Shown here: positions 7,933-17,000 of the stretch, in pieces
Layout of the letters: the number at the start of each line of letters is the position of its first letter
Position numbering within the stretch: the stretch's first letter is position 1
NCBI RefSeq assembly: GCF_037026715.1
Contig: NZ_JBANCG010000001.1
Location: 372,001 to 436,000 of the forward strand
Direction: 5' to 3'
Length of the DNA: 64,000 bases
Origin: Breoghania sp037026715
GTDB taxonomy: Bacteria; Pseudomonadota; Alphaproteobacteria; Rhizobiales; Stappiaceae
Position numbers and translations under genes: made by a program
The notes under the pieces: model-generated
The model's database searches: none
The model's input: only the letters and a program-made list of their open reading frames with translations
What the model was told of the DNA's origin: nothing

Positions 7933-8948
7933 TTGCGGGCCTCCTCAAGGCTTGCGATGCGTGCGGTGCGCGGCTGGACGGATACCCGGCCCGGCCCGGT
8001 CACGACCGCCTGGATGGTGCGGCGGGACTGGATGTTGAGAACGTCGATGACGTCGCCCTTCGTGCCGTCGGCCATGGCTTCGCCCTGCACCGTCAGCGTC
8101 AGGCCTGCGACCTTGTAGGTGATGATCACCTTGGAGCGACGCTCCACCGCGAGGGGCTCCTCGAAGTCGCGCGAGGCCAGCGGGCGGCCGGGTGCCATCG
8201 GCCGGCGCACCGCCATGCCGATGATGTTGGCCGGATCGGTGACCGTGTCGTCCCGCAGCGCGGTCTTCGGCACGCGGATCGTTTCCAGATCGTGGGCGCT
8301 CACCGTTTCGCCCCGCGCGATGCGCTTGGCGAAGGTGACGATCTCCGCCGTCTCCCGTGCGACGCCGAAGACGGTGAAACGCGCGTTCTCGTGTCCGTTC
8401 TCCACGGAAAAGAGGGCGTCGAAACGGCCGTTGTAGGACGAATATTCCAGGCGGAGGAGCTTCACCGGCTCAAGTGCGGCCGGGTCCGCGGTCAGCGTCG
8501 GCAGCGGGTCGGAATACTCGATTTCCAGATCGTCCGCGCTCTGGGATCCGGTGCGCGCCGCCAGTGCGGTGCGGATCAGCTTGGCGAGCGCCTCGGGACC
8601 GACGGATAGGGCAGCGCGGTGGACGACGACCTCCCGCACGCTTCCCGCATCGGCATCGCCAAGGCCTGCGGCGCGGGCCCGGCGAACCACATCGAACGCG
8701 GACACCGTGCCGGTGCGGCCGAGATCGGGCGCGCGGAAGAGGGCGCGGTCGGCATAGGGACCGGGGTTTTCGAAGAAGTCGCCGACGGTGACGATCTCGC
8801 GGGTCGCGGTAACCTTAACGCGCAGCGTCGGGCGCTGTGCGACGAGGGGGGCCGCCTCGGCGGCCGCGTTCAGCGCGGGCGCGCCGGACAGGCTTCCAGC
8901 CAGCGGCAGGGCCGCGGCGAGGGCGAGAAGGAGGAGATGACGCTTCAT
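7929..8948 (-). CDS. flgA: flagellar P-ring assembly chaperone FlgA
   Basis: 339 aa periplasmic chaperone for P-ring formation. A signal peptide at residues 1-30 (HLLLLALAAALPLAGSLSGA) is followed by a substrate-like domain and a C-terminal SAF/FlgA domain containing AKRIARGETVSAHDLETIRV, IIGMAVRRPMAPGRPL and the end VITYKVAGLTLTVQGEAM. Its length is at the long end of the family, as is common in alphaproteobacteria. It overlaps flgH by 4 bases and follows flgG closely, so the four genes are very likely co-transcribed. Confidence 0.93.
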   Translation of the reverse strand: MKRHLLLLALAAALPLAGSLSGAPALNAAAEAAPLVAQRPTLRVKVTATREIVTVGDFFENPGPYADRALFRAPDLGRTGTVSAFDVVRRARAAGLGDADAGSVREVVVHRAALSVGPEALAKLIRTALAARTGSQSADDLEIEYSDPLPTLTADPAALEPVKLLRLEYSSYNGRFDALFSVENGHENARFTVFGVARETAEIVTFAKRIARGETVSAHDLETIRVPKTALRDDTVTDPANIIGMAVRRPMAPGRPLASRDFEEPLAVERRSKVIITYKVAGLTLTVQGEAMADGTKGDVIDVLNIQSRRTIQAVVTGPGRVSVQPRTARIASLEEARK

Positions 8949-8967
8949 GGCTCAGGTTCCCCGGGCG

Positions 8968-9747
8968 TTAGCGAAGCTGGGAGCTCGTCTGCATCATTTC
9001 GTCTGCAGCCTGGATCACCTTCGAGTTCATCTCGTAGGCGCGCTGGGCGGAGATCAGGTCGGAGATTTCGGTGACCGCCTCCACGTTTGCGGCCTCCAGG
9101 TAGTTCTGCAGCAGCGTGCCGGTGCTGCCGTCGCCGGGAGTGGAGACGATCGGTGCGCCGGAGGCTTCCGTTTCCAGGAACAGGTTGTCGCCGATCGCCT
9201 GCAGGCCGCCCTTGTTGGTGAAGCGGGCGAGCTGGAGCTGGCCGAAGGTGGTGTTGGTGCCGTTCACCGTGCCCTGGACTGTGCCTTCGGTGTTGATGGT
9301 GATATCGAGCGCGGTATCCGGGATCGTGATCCCGGGCTGCACGGTATAGCCATCCACGGTGACGAGCTGACCGGTGGAGTCGAGCTCGAAGGAGCCGTCG
9401 CGGGTGTAGGCGGTGGTGCCGTCGGGCAGGTCGATCTGGAAAAAGCCCTCGCCCTTGATGGCGATGTCGGTTTCCTTTTCGGTCAACTCCGGCGTGCCCT
9501 GGGACATGATCCGGCTGGTCGCCGCGGTGCGCACGCCGGAGCCGAGCTGCACGCCCGTGGGCACCAACGTGCCGGCGGTGGAGGTGTCGGAACCGACGCG
9601 GCGCAGGTTCTGGTAGAGCAGGTCCTGGAACTCCGCACGCTGGCGCTTGTAGCCGGTGGTGCGCATGTTCGCGAGGTTGTTGGAAATGACTTCGACGTTC
9701 AGTTCCTGGGCCTTCATGCCCGTGGCGGCGATGTGGAGAGCTCTCAT
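8968..9747 (-). CDS. flgG: flagellar distal rod protein FlgG
   Basis: 259 aa (family about 262). It builds the distal rod crossing the periplasm. N-terminal motif MRALHIAATGMKAQELNVEV with SNNLANMRTTGYKRQRAEFQ, a central DIAIKGEGFFQIDLPDGTTA, and a C-terminal coiled coil ending in RAYEMNSKVIQAADEMMQTS are diagnostic of FlgG. CAGGAG lies 9 bases before the ATG. Rod proteins carry no cleaved signal and leave through the flagellar export gate. Confidence 0.97.
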   Translation of the reverse strand: MRALHIAATGMKAQELNVEVISNNLANMRTTGYKRQRAEFQDLLYQNLRRVGSDTSTAGTLVPTGVQLGSGVRTAATSRIMSQGTPELTEKETDIAIKGEGFFQIDLPDGTTAYTRDGSFELDSTGQLVTVDGYTVQPGITIPDTALDITINTEGTVQGTVNGTNTTFGQLQLARFTNKGGLQAIGDNLFLETEASGAPIVSTPGDGSTGTLLQNYLEAANVEAVTEISDLISAQRAYEMNSKVIQAADEMMQTSSQLR

Positions 9748-9783
9748 GGGCTCGTCTCCTGAAATTCTGTGCTGCGGGCCGGA

Positions 9784-10533
9784 TTAGCTGTCGGTGGTGC
9801 CGAGCTTCTGGATGGCGTTGGTCATCAGATCGTTCTGGTCCTTCATCAGCTGGGCCACGGTCGTATAGGCGCGGGTGACCTCGATCATGCGGGTCATCTC
9901 CGTCACGCTTTCCACGTTGGAGCCTTCGAGCGCGCCCTGCTGCAGGCGCGGCGTGACCACGTCCGCGGGGGGCATCGCGTCGCTGGTCTCAAACAGATTT
10001 GAGCCGATGGGCGTCAGGGCGCTGTCGTTTTCGAAATTCACGATGCGCAGGCTTCCCCGCTGGCCCTGATTGGTGGAGATGGAGCCGTCGCGGGCGATGT
10101 TGATGTCGGTCTCGTCATCGGCGAAGACGATAGGACCGCCGTCGCCCATCACCGTGTAGCCGTCCGGGGTGACAAGCTCGCCGTTGCCGTTGATCTGGAA
10201 GTTGCCGGCACGGGTGTAGCGCTCGCCCTCGGGGGTTTCGACCGCGAAGAAGCCATCGCCGTTGATGGCGACGTCGAGCGGGTTGCCCGTCACGCGGATC
10301 TCGCCGCCGCTCATGTCGCGGAAGGAGCTGAAGTCCTGCACATACGACAGCGGCCGGTCCATGCGCCGGGGGAACTCGCTCATCCGGGCGACCGGCATCT
10401 GGTATTCCTCATAGAGCAGCTTCTCGTTCTTGAAGCCGCTCGTATTCAGATTCGCGAGATTGTTGGCGATGACCGCCAGCTGGCGCTTGAGCGCGGTCTG
10501 GCGCGTCAGCCCGATGAGCTCCGCATTCTCCAT
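9784..10533 (-). CDS. flgF: flagellar proximal rod protein FlgF
   Basis: 249 aa rod protein. It starts MENAELIGLTRQTALKRQLA with the rod motif NNLANLNTSGFKNEK, contains DVAINGDGFFAVETPEGERY, and ends with the coiled-coil segment VTEMTRMIEVTRAYTTVAQL. It is closer to FlgF than FlgG in its shorter N-terminal loop and GG.IRVTGNPLDVAI segment. AAGGA precedes the ATG. It is first of the flgF-flgG-flgA-flgH unit and divergent from fliL. Confidence 0.95.
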   Translation of the reverse strand: MENAELIGLTRQTALKRQLAVIANNLANLNTSGFKNEKLLYEEYQMPVARMSEFPRRMDRPLSYVQDFSSFRDMSGGEIRVTGNPLDVAINGDGFFAVETPEGERYTRAGNFQINGNGELVTPDGYTVMGDGGPIVFADDETDINIARDGSISTNQGQRGSLRIVNFENDSALTPIGSNLFETSDAMPPADVVTPRLQQGALEGSNVESVTEMTRMIEVTRAYTTVAQLMKDQNDLMTNAIQKLGTTDS

Positions 10534-10869
10534 CGTTAACTTTCCTTATGCTCCCCAACGCCACGCCAATCTCCCCAGACGACGTGGCCGCCCTTACATG
10601 AGCACGAGCCGTGCCAGTTGCGCGGGCATTGAAAACAAAGGGAAAATTCCGACGCCTTGGTTAACAGCCGGCAATAATTGCCGTCTTTTCCTGCCCGCGG
10701 GCAAAGGCTGCCCGGCTGTTGACGAGCCGCATTCCGGCCTTGCGGAGGCCACATACGGGACAGTACGGCAACGATTTGGAAACCATTCGTTAACCATTAT
10801 GACCCCTATATTAAGGAACGCGGGCGCACGGGGAGCATTCTGCGTCCACAACACGGCGGGGAGCCGTTA
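10534..10869. promoter_or_regulatory. divergent flgF/fliL promoter region with CtrA half-site
   Basis: A 336-base spacer. It holds TTAACCAT at 10790-10797, the 8-base half-site bound by CtrA in alphaproteobacteria. The base pattern around it is GAAA-N7-TTAA, so a full box is not present. A second TTAA lies at 10813-10816, shortly before fliL. No gene is seen. Confidence 0.45.
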
Positions 10870-11388
10870 ATGTCTGATGCGGAACAGGGCGCGGCCGAAG
10901 AGGTCGTCGCCGACGGCGAAGCGCCGTCCAAGAAGAAAAAGATCATCGTCATCGCTGCCGCCGTGGTGGTGCTGCTGCTCGTTGCGGGCGGCGCCGCTTA
11001 TTTTCTGGGGCTGTTCGGTGGCGACGGCGGTTCCGGTGTGCCCCAGGCCGGAGGCGCGGGCGAGGCCGAGGTTGTTCCGCAGAAGGAAGTCTACTTCTAC
11101 GATCTGCCGGAAATGACGGTGAACCTCGCCACGCAGGGCCAGGCGACGTACCTGAAGGTGCACATTTCGCTGGAAGTGGCCAATCGCAGCGTTGCTGACC
11201 AGATCGAGCCGTTTCTGCCGCGCGTCATTGATGCCTTTCAGGTCTACATGCGCGAGCTCAGGCCCATCGATCTGGAAGGTTCCGCCGGCCTGTTCCGGCT
11301 GAAGGAAGAGCTTTTGAGGCGCATCAACGTGGCGGTCTATCCGGCGCGCGTGGATGGCGTTCTCTTCAAGGAAATCCTGATCCAGTAG
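10870..11388 (+). CDS. fliL: flagellar basal-body-associated protein FliL
   Basis: 172 aa. FliL is a single-pass inner-membrane protein that surrounds the stator and tunes motor output. An N-terminal charged stretch (SKKKK at ~20-24) precedes one membrane helix (residues ~25-47, IIVIAAAVVVLLLVAGGAAY). The periplasmic domain has YFYDLPEMTVNLATQGQATY and LKVHISLEVANRSVADQIEP, the typical FliL/stomatin-like fold segments, and ends KEILIQ. GGGGAG lies 8 bases before the ATG. fliM starts 12 bases downstream. Confidence 0.94.
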   Translation: MSDAEQGAAEEVVADGEAPSKKKKIIVIAAAVVVLLLVAGGAAYFLGLFGGDGGSGVPQAGGAGEAEVVPQKEVYFYDLPEMTVNLATQGQATYLKVHISLEVANRSVADQIEPFLPRVIDAFQVYMRELRPIDLEGSAGLFRLKEELLRRINVAVYPARVDGVLFKEILIQ

Positions 11389-11399
11389 GACCGACGTTC

Positions 11400-12638
11400 A
11401 TGGCCGACGATGACGACGACGACATGCTGGTCGAGGACCTGGACGCCGCCTGGGGCGATGCGCTCGCCGAACAGGGGGGCGGGGAGTCCGAGGACGACGA
11501 TCTGGCGGCGGCCTGGGGCGCGGCTCTGGAAGAGCAGGGCGCCGGCAGCGCCGACGACATGGCTGCCCACTGGGCCTCTATGGTCGACCAGAGCGAGCCG
11601 GAGCTGGAAAGCGCCTCGCGCGGCGCCGACCGCATCCTGAACCAGGAGGAAATCGACAACCTCCTGGGCTTCAACATCGAGGACACCATTTCCGGCGAGA
11701 CCAGCGGCATCCGCGCGCTGATCAATTCCTCGATGGTGTCCTACGAGCGTCTGCCGATGCTGGAGATCGTGTTCGACCGCCTGGTGCGGCTGACCACGAC
11801 CTCGCTTCGCAACTTCACGTCCGACAACGTCGAGGTGTCGCTCGATTCCATCACCTCCGTGCGCTTCGGCGACTACCTGAATTCCATCCCGCTGCCGGCC
11901 ATCCTCACCGTCTTCAAGGCCGAGGAATGGGACGGCTTCTGCATGGCGACGGTGGAATCGAGCCTGATCTACTCGATCATCGACGTTCTGCTGGGCGGCG
12001 GGCGCGGCGGGGCGCCGGTGCGCGTCGAGGGCCGGCCCTACACCACGATCGAGACCAACCTCGTGCGCCGGATGGTGGAGATCATCCTGGCCGATGCCGA
12101 GCTTGCCTTCGCGCCGCTGTCGCCGGTTCACTTCAATCTGGAGCGGCTGGAGACCAATCCGCGTTTCGCCGCCATCTCGCGCCCCGCGAATGCCGCCATC
12201 CTCGTGGAACTGCGCATCGACATGGAGGATCGCGGCGGCAAGATCGAAATCATGATGCCCTACGCGACGCTGGAGCCGATCCGCGATCTGCTCCTGCAGC
12301 AGTTCATGGGCGAGAAGTTCGGCCGCGACACGACGTGGGAAGGCCATCTGGCGACCGAAATCTATTCGGCGGAGATCGAGGTCGATGCCGTGCTCTACGA
12401 GACCGAGGTTCCGATCAGCCGGATCATGAAGATGGGGCTCGGCGACACGCTGATGTTCGATATCGGTCCCCAGGATCCGGTCTCGATCAAGTGCGGCAAC
12501 ATTCCGCTCACCGAGGGGCATCTCGGGCGGGTGGAGGACAATATCTCGATCGCCGTGAGCCGCGGGCTGCGCAAGCCGAAAATGACACTTTCCGCCTTCG
12601 AGAAGGCGATGCAAAAAGAGATGGAGTCGTCGTCGTGA
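11400..12638 (+). CDS. fliM: flagellar motor switch protein FliM with acidic N-terminal repeats
   Basis: 412 aa, longer than the usual 320-340. FliM links the C ring to CheY-P and the stator. The standard CheY-binding peptide (ILNQEEIDNLLGF) is at residues 79-91 instead of the first 15. It is preceded by about 78 acidic residues with three copies of a tryptophan motif: DLDAAWGDALAEQ (13-25), DLAAAWGAALEEQ (34-46), DMAAHWASMVDQ (53-64). The middle CheC-like domain (YERLPMLEIVFDRLVRLTTT, LGGGRGGAPVRVEGRPYTTI) and the C-terminal SpoA domain (DTLMFDIGPQDPVSIKCGNI) are intact. The TGA overlaps the next gene's GTG. Confidence 0.95.
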   Translation: MADDDDDDMLVEDLDAAWGDALAEQGGGESEDDDLAAAWGAALEEQGAGSADDMAAHWASMVDQSEPELESASRGADRILNQEEIDNLLGFNIEDTISGETSGIRALINSSMVSYERLPMLEIVFDRLVRLTTTSLRNFTSDNVEVSLDSITSVRFGDYLNSIPLPAILTVFKAEEWDGFCMATVESSLIYSIIDVLLGGGRGGAPVRVEGRPYTTIETNLVRRMVEIILADAELAFAPLSPVHFNLERLETNPRFAAISRPANAAILVELRIDMEDRGGKIEIMMPYATLEPIRDLLLQQFMGEKFGRDTTWEGHLATEIYSAEIEVDAVLYETEVPISRIMKMGLGDTLMFDIGPQDPVSIKCGNIPLTEGHLGRVEDNISIAVSRGLRKPKMTLSAFEKAMQKEMESSS

Positions 12639-13171
12639 GTCACCTTCCCCTGGGCCTGGTCATCGAAAGCCTCGTCGCTGTCCTTCTCGTCCTGACCATC
12701 GCCTATTGCGCGGTGCTCAATGGCCGGCTGAAGCGGTTGCGCTCCGACGAGGAGCAGCTGCGGGCCACCATTTCCGAGCTGATCACGACGACGGAGATCG
12801 CCGAGCGCGCCATTCTCGGTCTCAAGACCACGGCGGCGGAATGCGACCAGACCATCGCCCAGCGCCTCAGCCAGGCCGAACACCTGTCGGCGGAACTTGC
12901 GCGCCAGCTCGATACCGGCGAATCCGTGCTCACGCGCATTACCCAGATCGCGGAAGCGGCCGGGCGCGGCCAGGCTTCGGGCATCGGGGGAGCGCACGCG
13001 CCGCAGGCGATGCGTGCCGCAGTCGCCCCGCAGCAGCGCCCGCAGGCCCAGCAGCCGCAGCAGCCGGAAGCGCCGAAGTCGATCTCCGCCCAGGACCTGC
13101 GCGCCGCCGCCGCCGAGGCCGCAGCCCGTCTGGAGCGTTTCCGTCAGCGTAGCGGGGAGCGGGCGGCTTGA
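12635..13171 (+). CDS. membrane-anchored coiled-coil protein of the fliL-fliM operon (DUF6468-like)
   Basis: 178 aa. The GTG at 12635 overlaps the fliM stop (GTGA). An N-terminal membrane helix (LGLVIESLVAVLLVLTIAYC) is followed by RLKRLRSDEEQLRATISELI, TTEIAERAILGLKTTAAECD and a coiled coil to residue ~110, then a Gln/Pro/Ala linker and a final Ala-rich helix. The pattern matches the small conserved proteins (DUF6468) encoded directly after fliM in alphaproteobacteria. Their function is unknown. Its coupled position and single membrane anchor suggest a basal-body or motor-associated role (inference). Confidence 0.75.
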   Translation: MSHLPLGLVIESLVAVLLVLTIAYCAVLNGRLKRLRSDEEQLRATISELITTTEIAERAILGLKTTAAECDQTIAQRLSQAEHLSAELARQLDTGESVLTRITQIAEAAGRGQASGIGGAHAPQAMRAAVAPQQRPQAQQPQQPEAPKSISAQDLRAAAAEAAARLERFRQRSGERAA

Positions 13172-13953
13172 GCAGACTGCGCCTCCTTCATCTGGTCTTT
13201 CTGGCGACCGGTGCGCTGCTGGTGTTCAAGGGCATCGGCATCGTCACCATGTCCGGTTTCGTGCTGAGCCCGGTGCTTGAGGCATCGGCCCAGGGCGCAG
13301 ACCCGGCGGTGCCTGCGGCCGGAGACGGGGCGCAGACGATGCCCGAACCCGCGCCGCAGCCGGCGGACGCGGGGCAGCCGGGCGACGCGGGGCAGGGCGG
13401 CGCCCCCGGGACCGATGCGGGCAACCTGCCGCTTCCCGGCGAGGCCGGCATGGGCAACGGCCAGATGCCGGCGGATGGCACCGTCATTCAGGGCAACGAT
13501 CTCGGCCGCTCGCGCTCGGAGCGGGTGGTGCTGGAGCGGTTGCGGGCACGGCGCAAGGAACTCGACGAACGCGACGCGCGCCAGCAGCTGCGCGAGGATC
13601 TGCTGAAGGCGGCGGAGGCGCGCATCGAGAAGCGCGTGAACGAGCTGAAGGAGCTGGAAGATCGCATCGGGGTTGCGGTCGACGAGAAAAAAAAGAAGCA
13701 GGAGGAGGAATTCAAGACCCTGGCGCGGATGTACGAATCCATGCGAGCCAAGGATGCGGCGCGCATCTTCGATCGGCTCGATCTGCCGATTCTCGTCAAG
13801 GTTGCGCGTGCGATGAAGCCCGCCAAGGTCGCCGACGTCATGGCCAAGATGAAGCCGGAAGTGGCGGAGCGGCTGACGATCGAGCTGGCGACCAGTCGCG
13901 ACGATGGGCTGGCCGCCTCGGCGGGAGACCTTCCGAAGATCCGCGGCAATTAA
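13168..13953 (+). CDS. MotE family protein (MgtE-N domain)
   Basis: 261 aa. An N-terminal signal or anchor (LHLVFLATGALLVFKGIGIV) is followed by a Pro/Gly/Ala linker, a long coiled coil (residues ~115-180: RARRKELDERDARQQLREDL, KKKKQEEEFKTLARMYESMR) and a C-terminal MgtE-N-like domain (MRAKDAARIFDRLDLPILVK, VADVMAKMKPEVAERLTIEL). In Sinorhizobium, MotE is a periplasmic chaperone for the motor protein MotC; no MotC is visible here. The start is TTG at 13168, overlapping the previous stop (TTGA). A later ATG at 13248 would remove the signal. Confidence 0.8.
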   Translation: MSRLRLLHLVFLATGALLVFKGIGIVTMSGFVLSPVLEASAQGADPAVPAAGDGAQTMPEPAPQPADAGQPGDAGQGGAPGTDAGNLPLPGEAGMGNGQMPADGTVIQGNDLGRSRSERVVLERLRARRKELDERDARQQLREDLLKAAEARIEKRVNELKELEDRIGVAVDEKKKKQEEEFKTLARMYESMRAKDAARIFDRLDLPILVKVARAMKPAKVADVMAKMKPEVAERLTIELATSRDDGLAASAGDLPKIRGN

Positions 13954-14040
13954 CCGATTGTCGCGACTTTGGCGAATCGATGTAACAGCGCGTTAAGCCG
14001 GCTCGCGTAGGGTGAAGGTTTGGGGGCGGCTTTCCGGACG

Positions 14041-17000
14041 ATGGATTGTGTGTGCATGACGGAGCGGTCACCCGCGTTGCAAGGCCCAGACGGCGTGTGT
14101 CCCGCGCGCCTTGCGCAAGCGTGCGCGGGCATGGCCTTGCGGGGCGCCGTCGCGCTGCTCCTGCTCCTGCTCCTTCTGGTTGTGATTGCCCTGCCGCTGG
14201 CCGGTGCCGCCAATGCGGCCGAGCGGCCGGTGGCCGATGTCCAGGCGAGCCAGCAGGACGGCTACGGCCGGATCGTCATCACCTTCCGCGACCGCACGCT
14301 CCTGCCGACCTATGACGCGCGCATCGCCAGCGGCGTGCTGCGCATCACCTTTCCCGAACCGGTCGACCTGCAGGTGCAGGGATCGATCTCGAGTGCGCTT
14401 TCCAACTACGTGTCCGTGGTCCGGCTCGATCCCGATGGTTCCGGCCTCAGGCTCGCGCTTTCCGGAGACGCCCGCATCAACACGATGGAGGCGGGCGAGA
14501 AACTGTTCGTCGATGTGCTGCCGGCGAACTGGTCCGGCCTGCCGCCGAGCCTGCCGGACGACGTGGTCAAGGAACTGGCCAAGCGCGCCGAAGCGGCCAT
14601 GCGCAAGCTGCGCGAGATCGAGCAGGCGCAGCTTCACAACCGCAAGCTGCCCGGGGTGGAGCTGCGCGTCGGCGAGCATCCCACCTTCACGCGGCTGGTC
14701 TTCGAATGGACGGTACCGTTCGACTCGCAATTCGTGCGCGAGGGCGATCTGGTCAAGGTGCTGTTCAACCACGCCGTCGATCTCGATATCTCCGATCTGA
14801 AGGTCCACCTGCCGCCGGGCGTGGTGGACGTCACCGCCTTCAAGGCCGAGGACCGGTTGAACTTCCTCATGCGGGTCAACCCGTCCGTCGATATCCGCGC
14901 CTTCCGCGAGGGCGGCAACTATGTGCTCGACGTGGTCGGCGGACAGGTCGGGCCGTCCGATCCGGTCAACGCCAAGATGAGCAAGGCGCTGTCGGGCGAC
15001 GCGCCGTCGGGCGTGAAGGAAATGGTTACGGCCGCCGGCATCGATACGGCGAAGGCGGACGGCTCCATGGACACGGCGCAGGATCCGGAGGCCCAGCCGG
15101 CAGAGCTCCTGGCCGCCGATGCGGTCGTCGCAGCCCAGGAGAACCGCCAGGCCGATGCGCCGGCGCCCGAGGCAGCTGCCCCGGCAACCACAGCCACGAA
15201 CCCCGCAGCCCCGGCCCCCGCACCCCCGGCCCCCGCACCCCCGGCACAGGTTGCCGCGGCGCCGGCTACCCAGGTCCCCGCCACGCCGGCAGCTCAGGTC
15301 CCGGCCACGCCGGCACCCGCTGCGCCTGAAACCGCCACCGCGCCTGTTGCCGCACCGCCCGCGACGCCGCCTGCTGCCGCGAACCCGCCTGCCGCGACAC
15401 CCTCGCCGGCCGAGGGGGCTGCGGCGCAGCGCGGCTTGCCGGAGCCCAAGCCGCAACAGGCCGCAGCCACTGACGCGCCAGCCTCGTCGCCCGTCGAGGC
15501 CCCCGCAGCTTCAGCCGAAGCGGCCCCTGCCGCCGCACCCGAGACTGTGGCCACACAGACGCAAGCTCCCCAGGCGCCCGCGTCTTCCGGGGACGACATC
15601 TCCAAGCTCATCGCGGACAACACCTTCCAGCCGGATACGCGGGCCTCTCCGCCGCCGGCGAGCCTGCCCGACGCGCGCCCCAACCCGGAGCTTGCCAACG
15701 ACGCGCAATTTGCGGCCATCCGCAATTTCGTCAGCGTCGAGGCGCGCCGCATCGGCGATACGGTGCGCATCGTCTTCCCGTTCCTTGATCCCGTTTCCTC
15801 CGCCGTCTTCCGCCGTGGCGACACGCTGTGGCTGATCTTCGATACCGACGTTCCCATCGACCTCGGCGCGGCACGCACGGCGCTGAAGGGCACGACGAAA
15901 TCGATGGAGATAGAGAAGCACGGCGACTGGCAGGCGCTCCGGGTGGAACTGTCCGACCGCGTGCTGACCACCGTCGGCACGGAAGGCTCGGGCTGGGTGC
16001 TGACCATCGGCGAGATGATCCTGGAGCCGTCCAAGCCGCTTGAGGTCAACCGCAACATGCGCGGCAACGGCGGCTCGATCCTGCGCATTCCCTTCGGCAA
16101 GCCGGTCGCTCACCACGTCTTCACCGATCCCGTCATCGGCGACAAGATCGAGGTCGTCACCGGCTTCGGTCCGGCCCGCGGCCTCATCAAGGGGCAGTCC
16201 TTCGTCGAGCTCGACACGTTGTCCTCCGCCCACGGCATCGCGATCGTGCCGCATGTGGACGATCTGGAGGTGGTCTTCTCCGGCGACGACGTGCTCGTGC
16301 AGCGCAAGGAGGGCGGCCTGTCCCTGTCGGGCGCCAACGCGCGCAACGGCGCCTTTCTCGGCAACGGCGAACCTCTCAATGCGCCGACCTACGGCGACCT
16401 GACCCGTCTGGTCACCAACAGCACGACCGAATACGTGCACGAATTGCGCCGCCGCGAGCTGGCACTTGCCGCGCTGCCGGCGGAAGAGCGCGGACCGGCA
16501 CGGCTCGATTTCGCCCAGTTCCAGGTCGCGAACAATTTCGCGGCCGAGGCGCTGGGCATGCTGGATCTGGTGAAATCGGACAATCCGGCGGTCGTAAACG
16601 ACGCGGTCTTCAACCTGACGAGCGGTGCGGCGAACGTCATGGCGGCGCGCCCGAAGGCGGCGCTGTCATACCTGGAACAGCCGATTCTGGAGGACAGCCC
16701 GGACGCGGCGGTGTGGCGGATGATGGCGGACGTCGCGCTCAACAAGTGGGCCGACGCCCGCGTCGCGCTGCCGAAGGCGCAGGCGGTGATCGGCAACTAT
16801 CCGGTGACGTTCCAGGCCGAATTCAATCTGGCCGGGGCCAAGGCGCTGGTCGAGCTGAACGATTTCGGCACCGCCTCCGGCTTCCTGTCGGAAATCGACC
16901 CGACCTCTCTGTCGAAGACGCAGGCCGCGCGCTACGATGTGCTGCGCGGCCGGGTGGCCGATGCGGCCGGCCGCTCGGAAGAAGCGCTGCGCGCCTTCGA

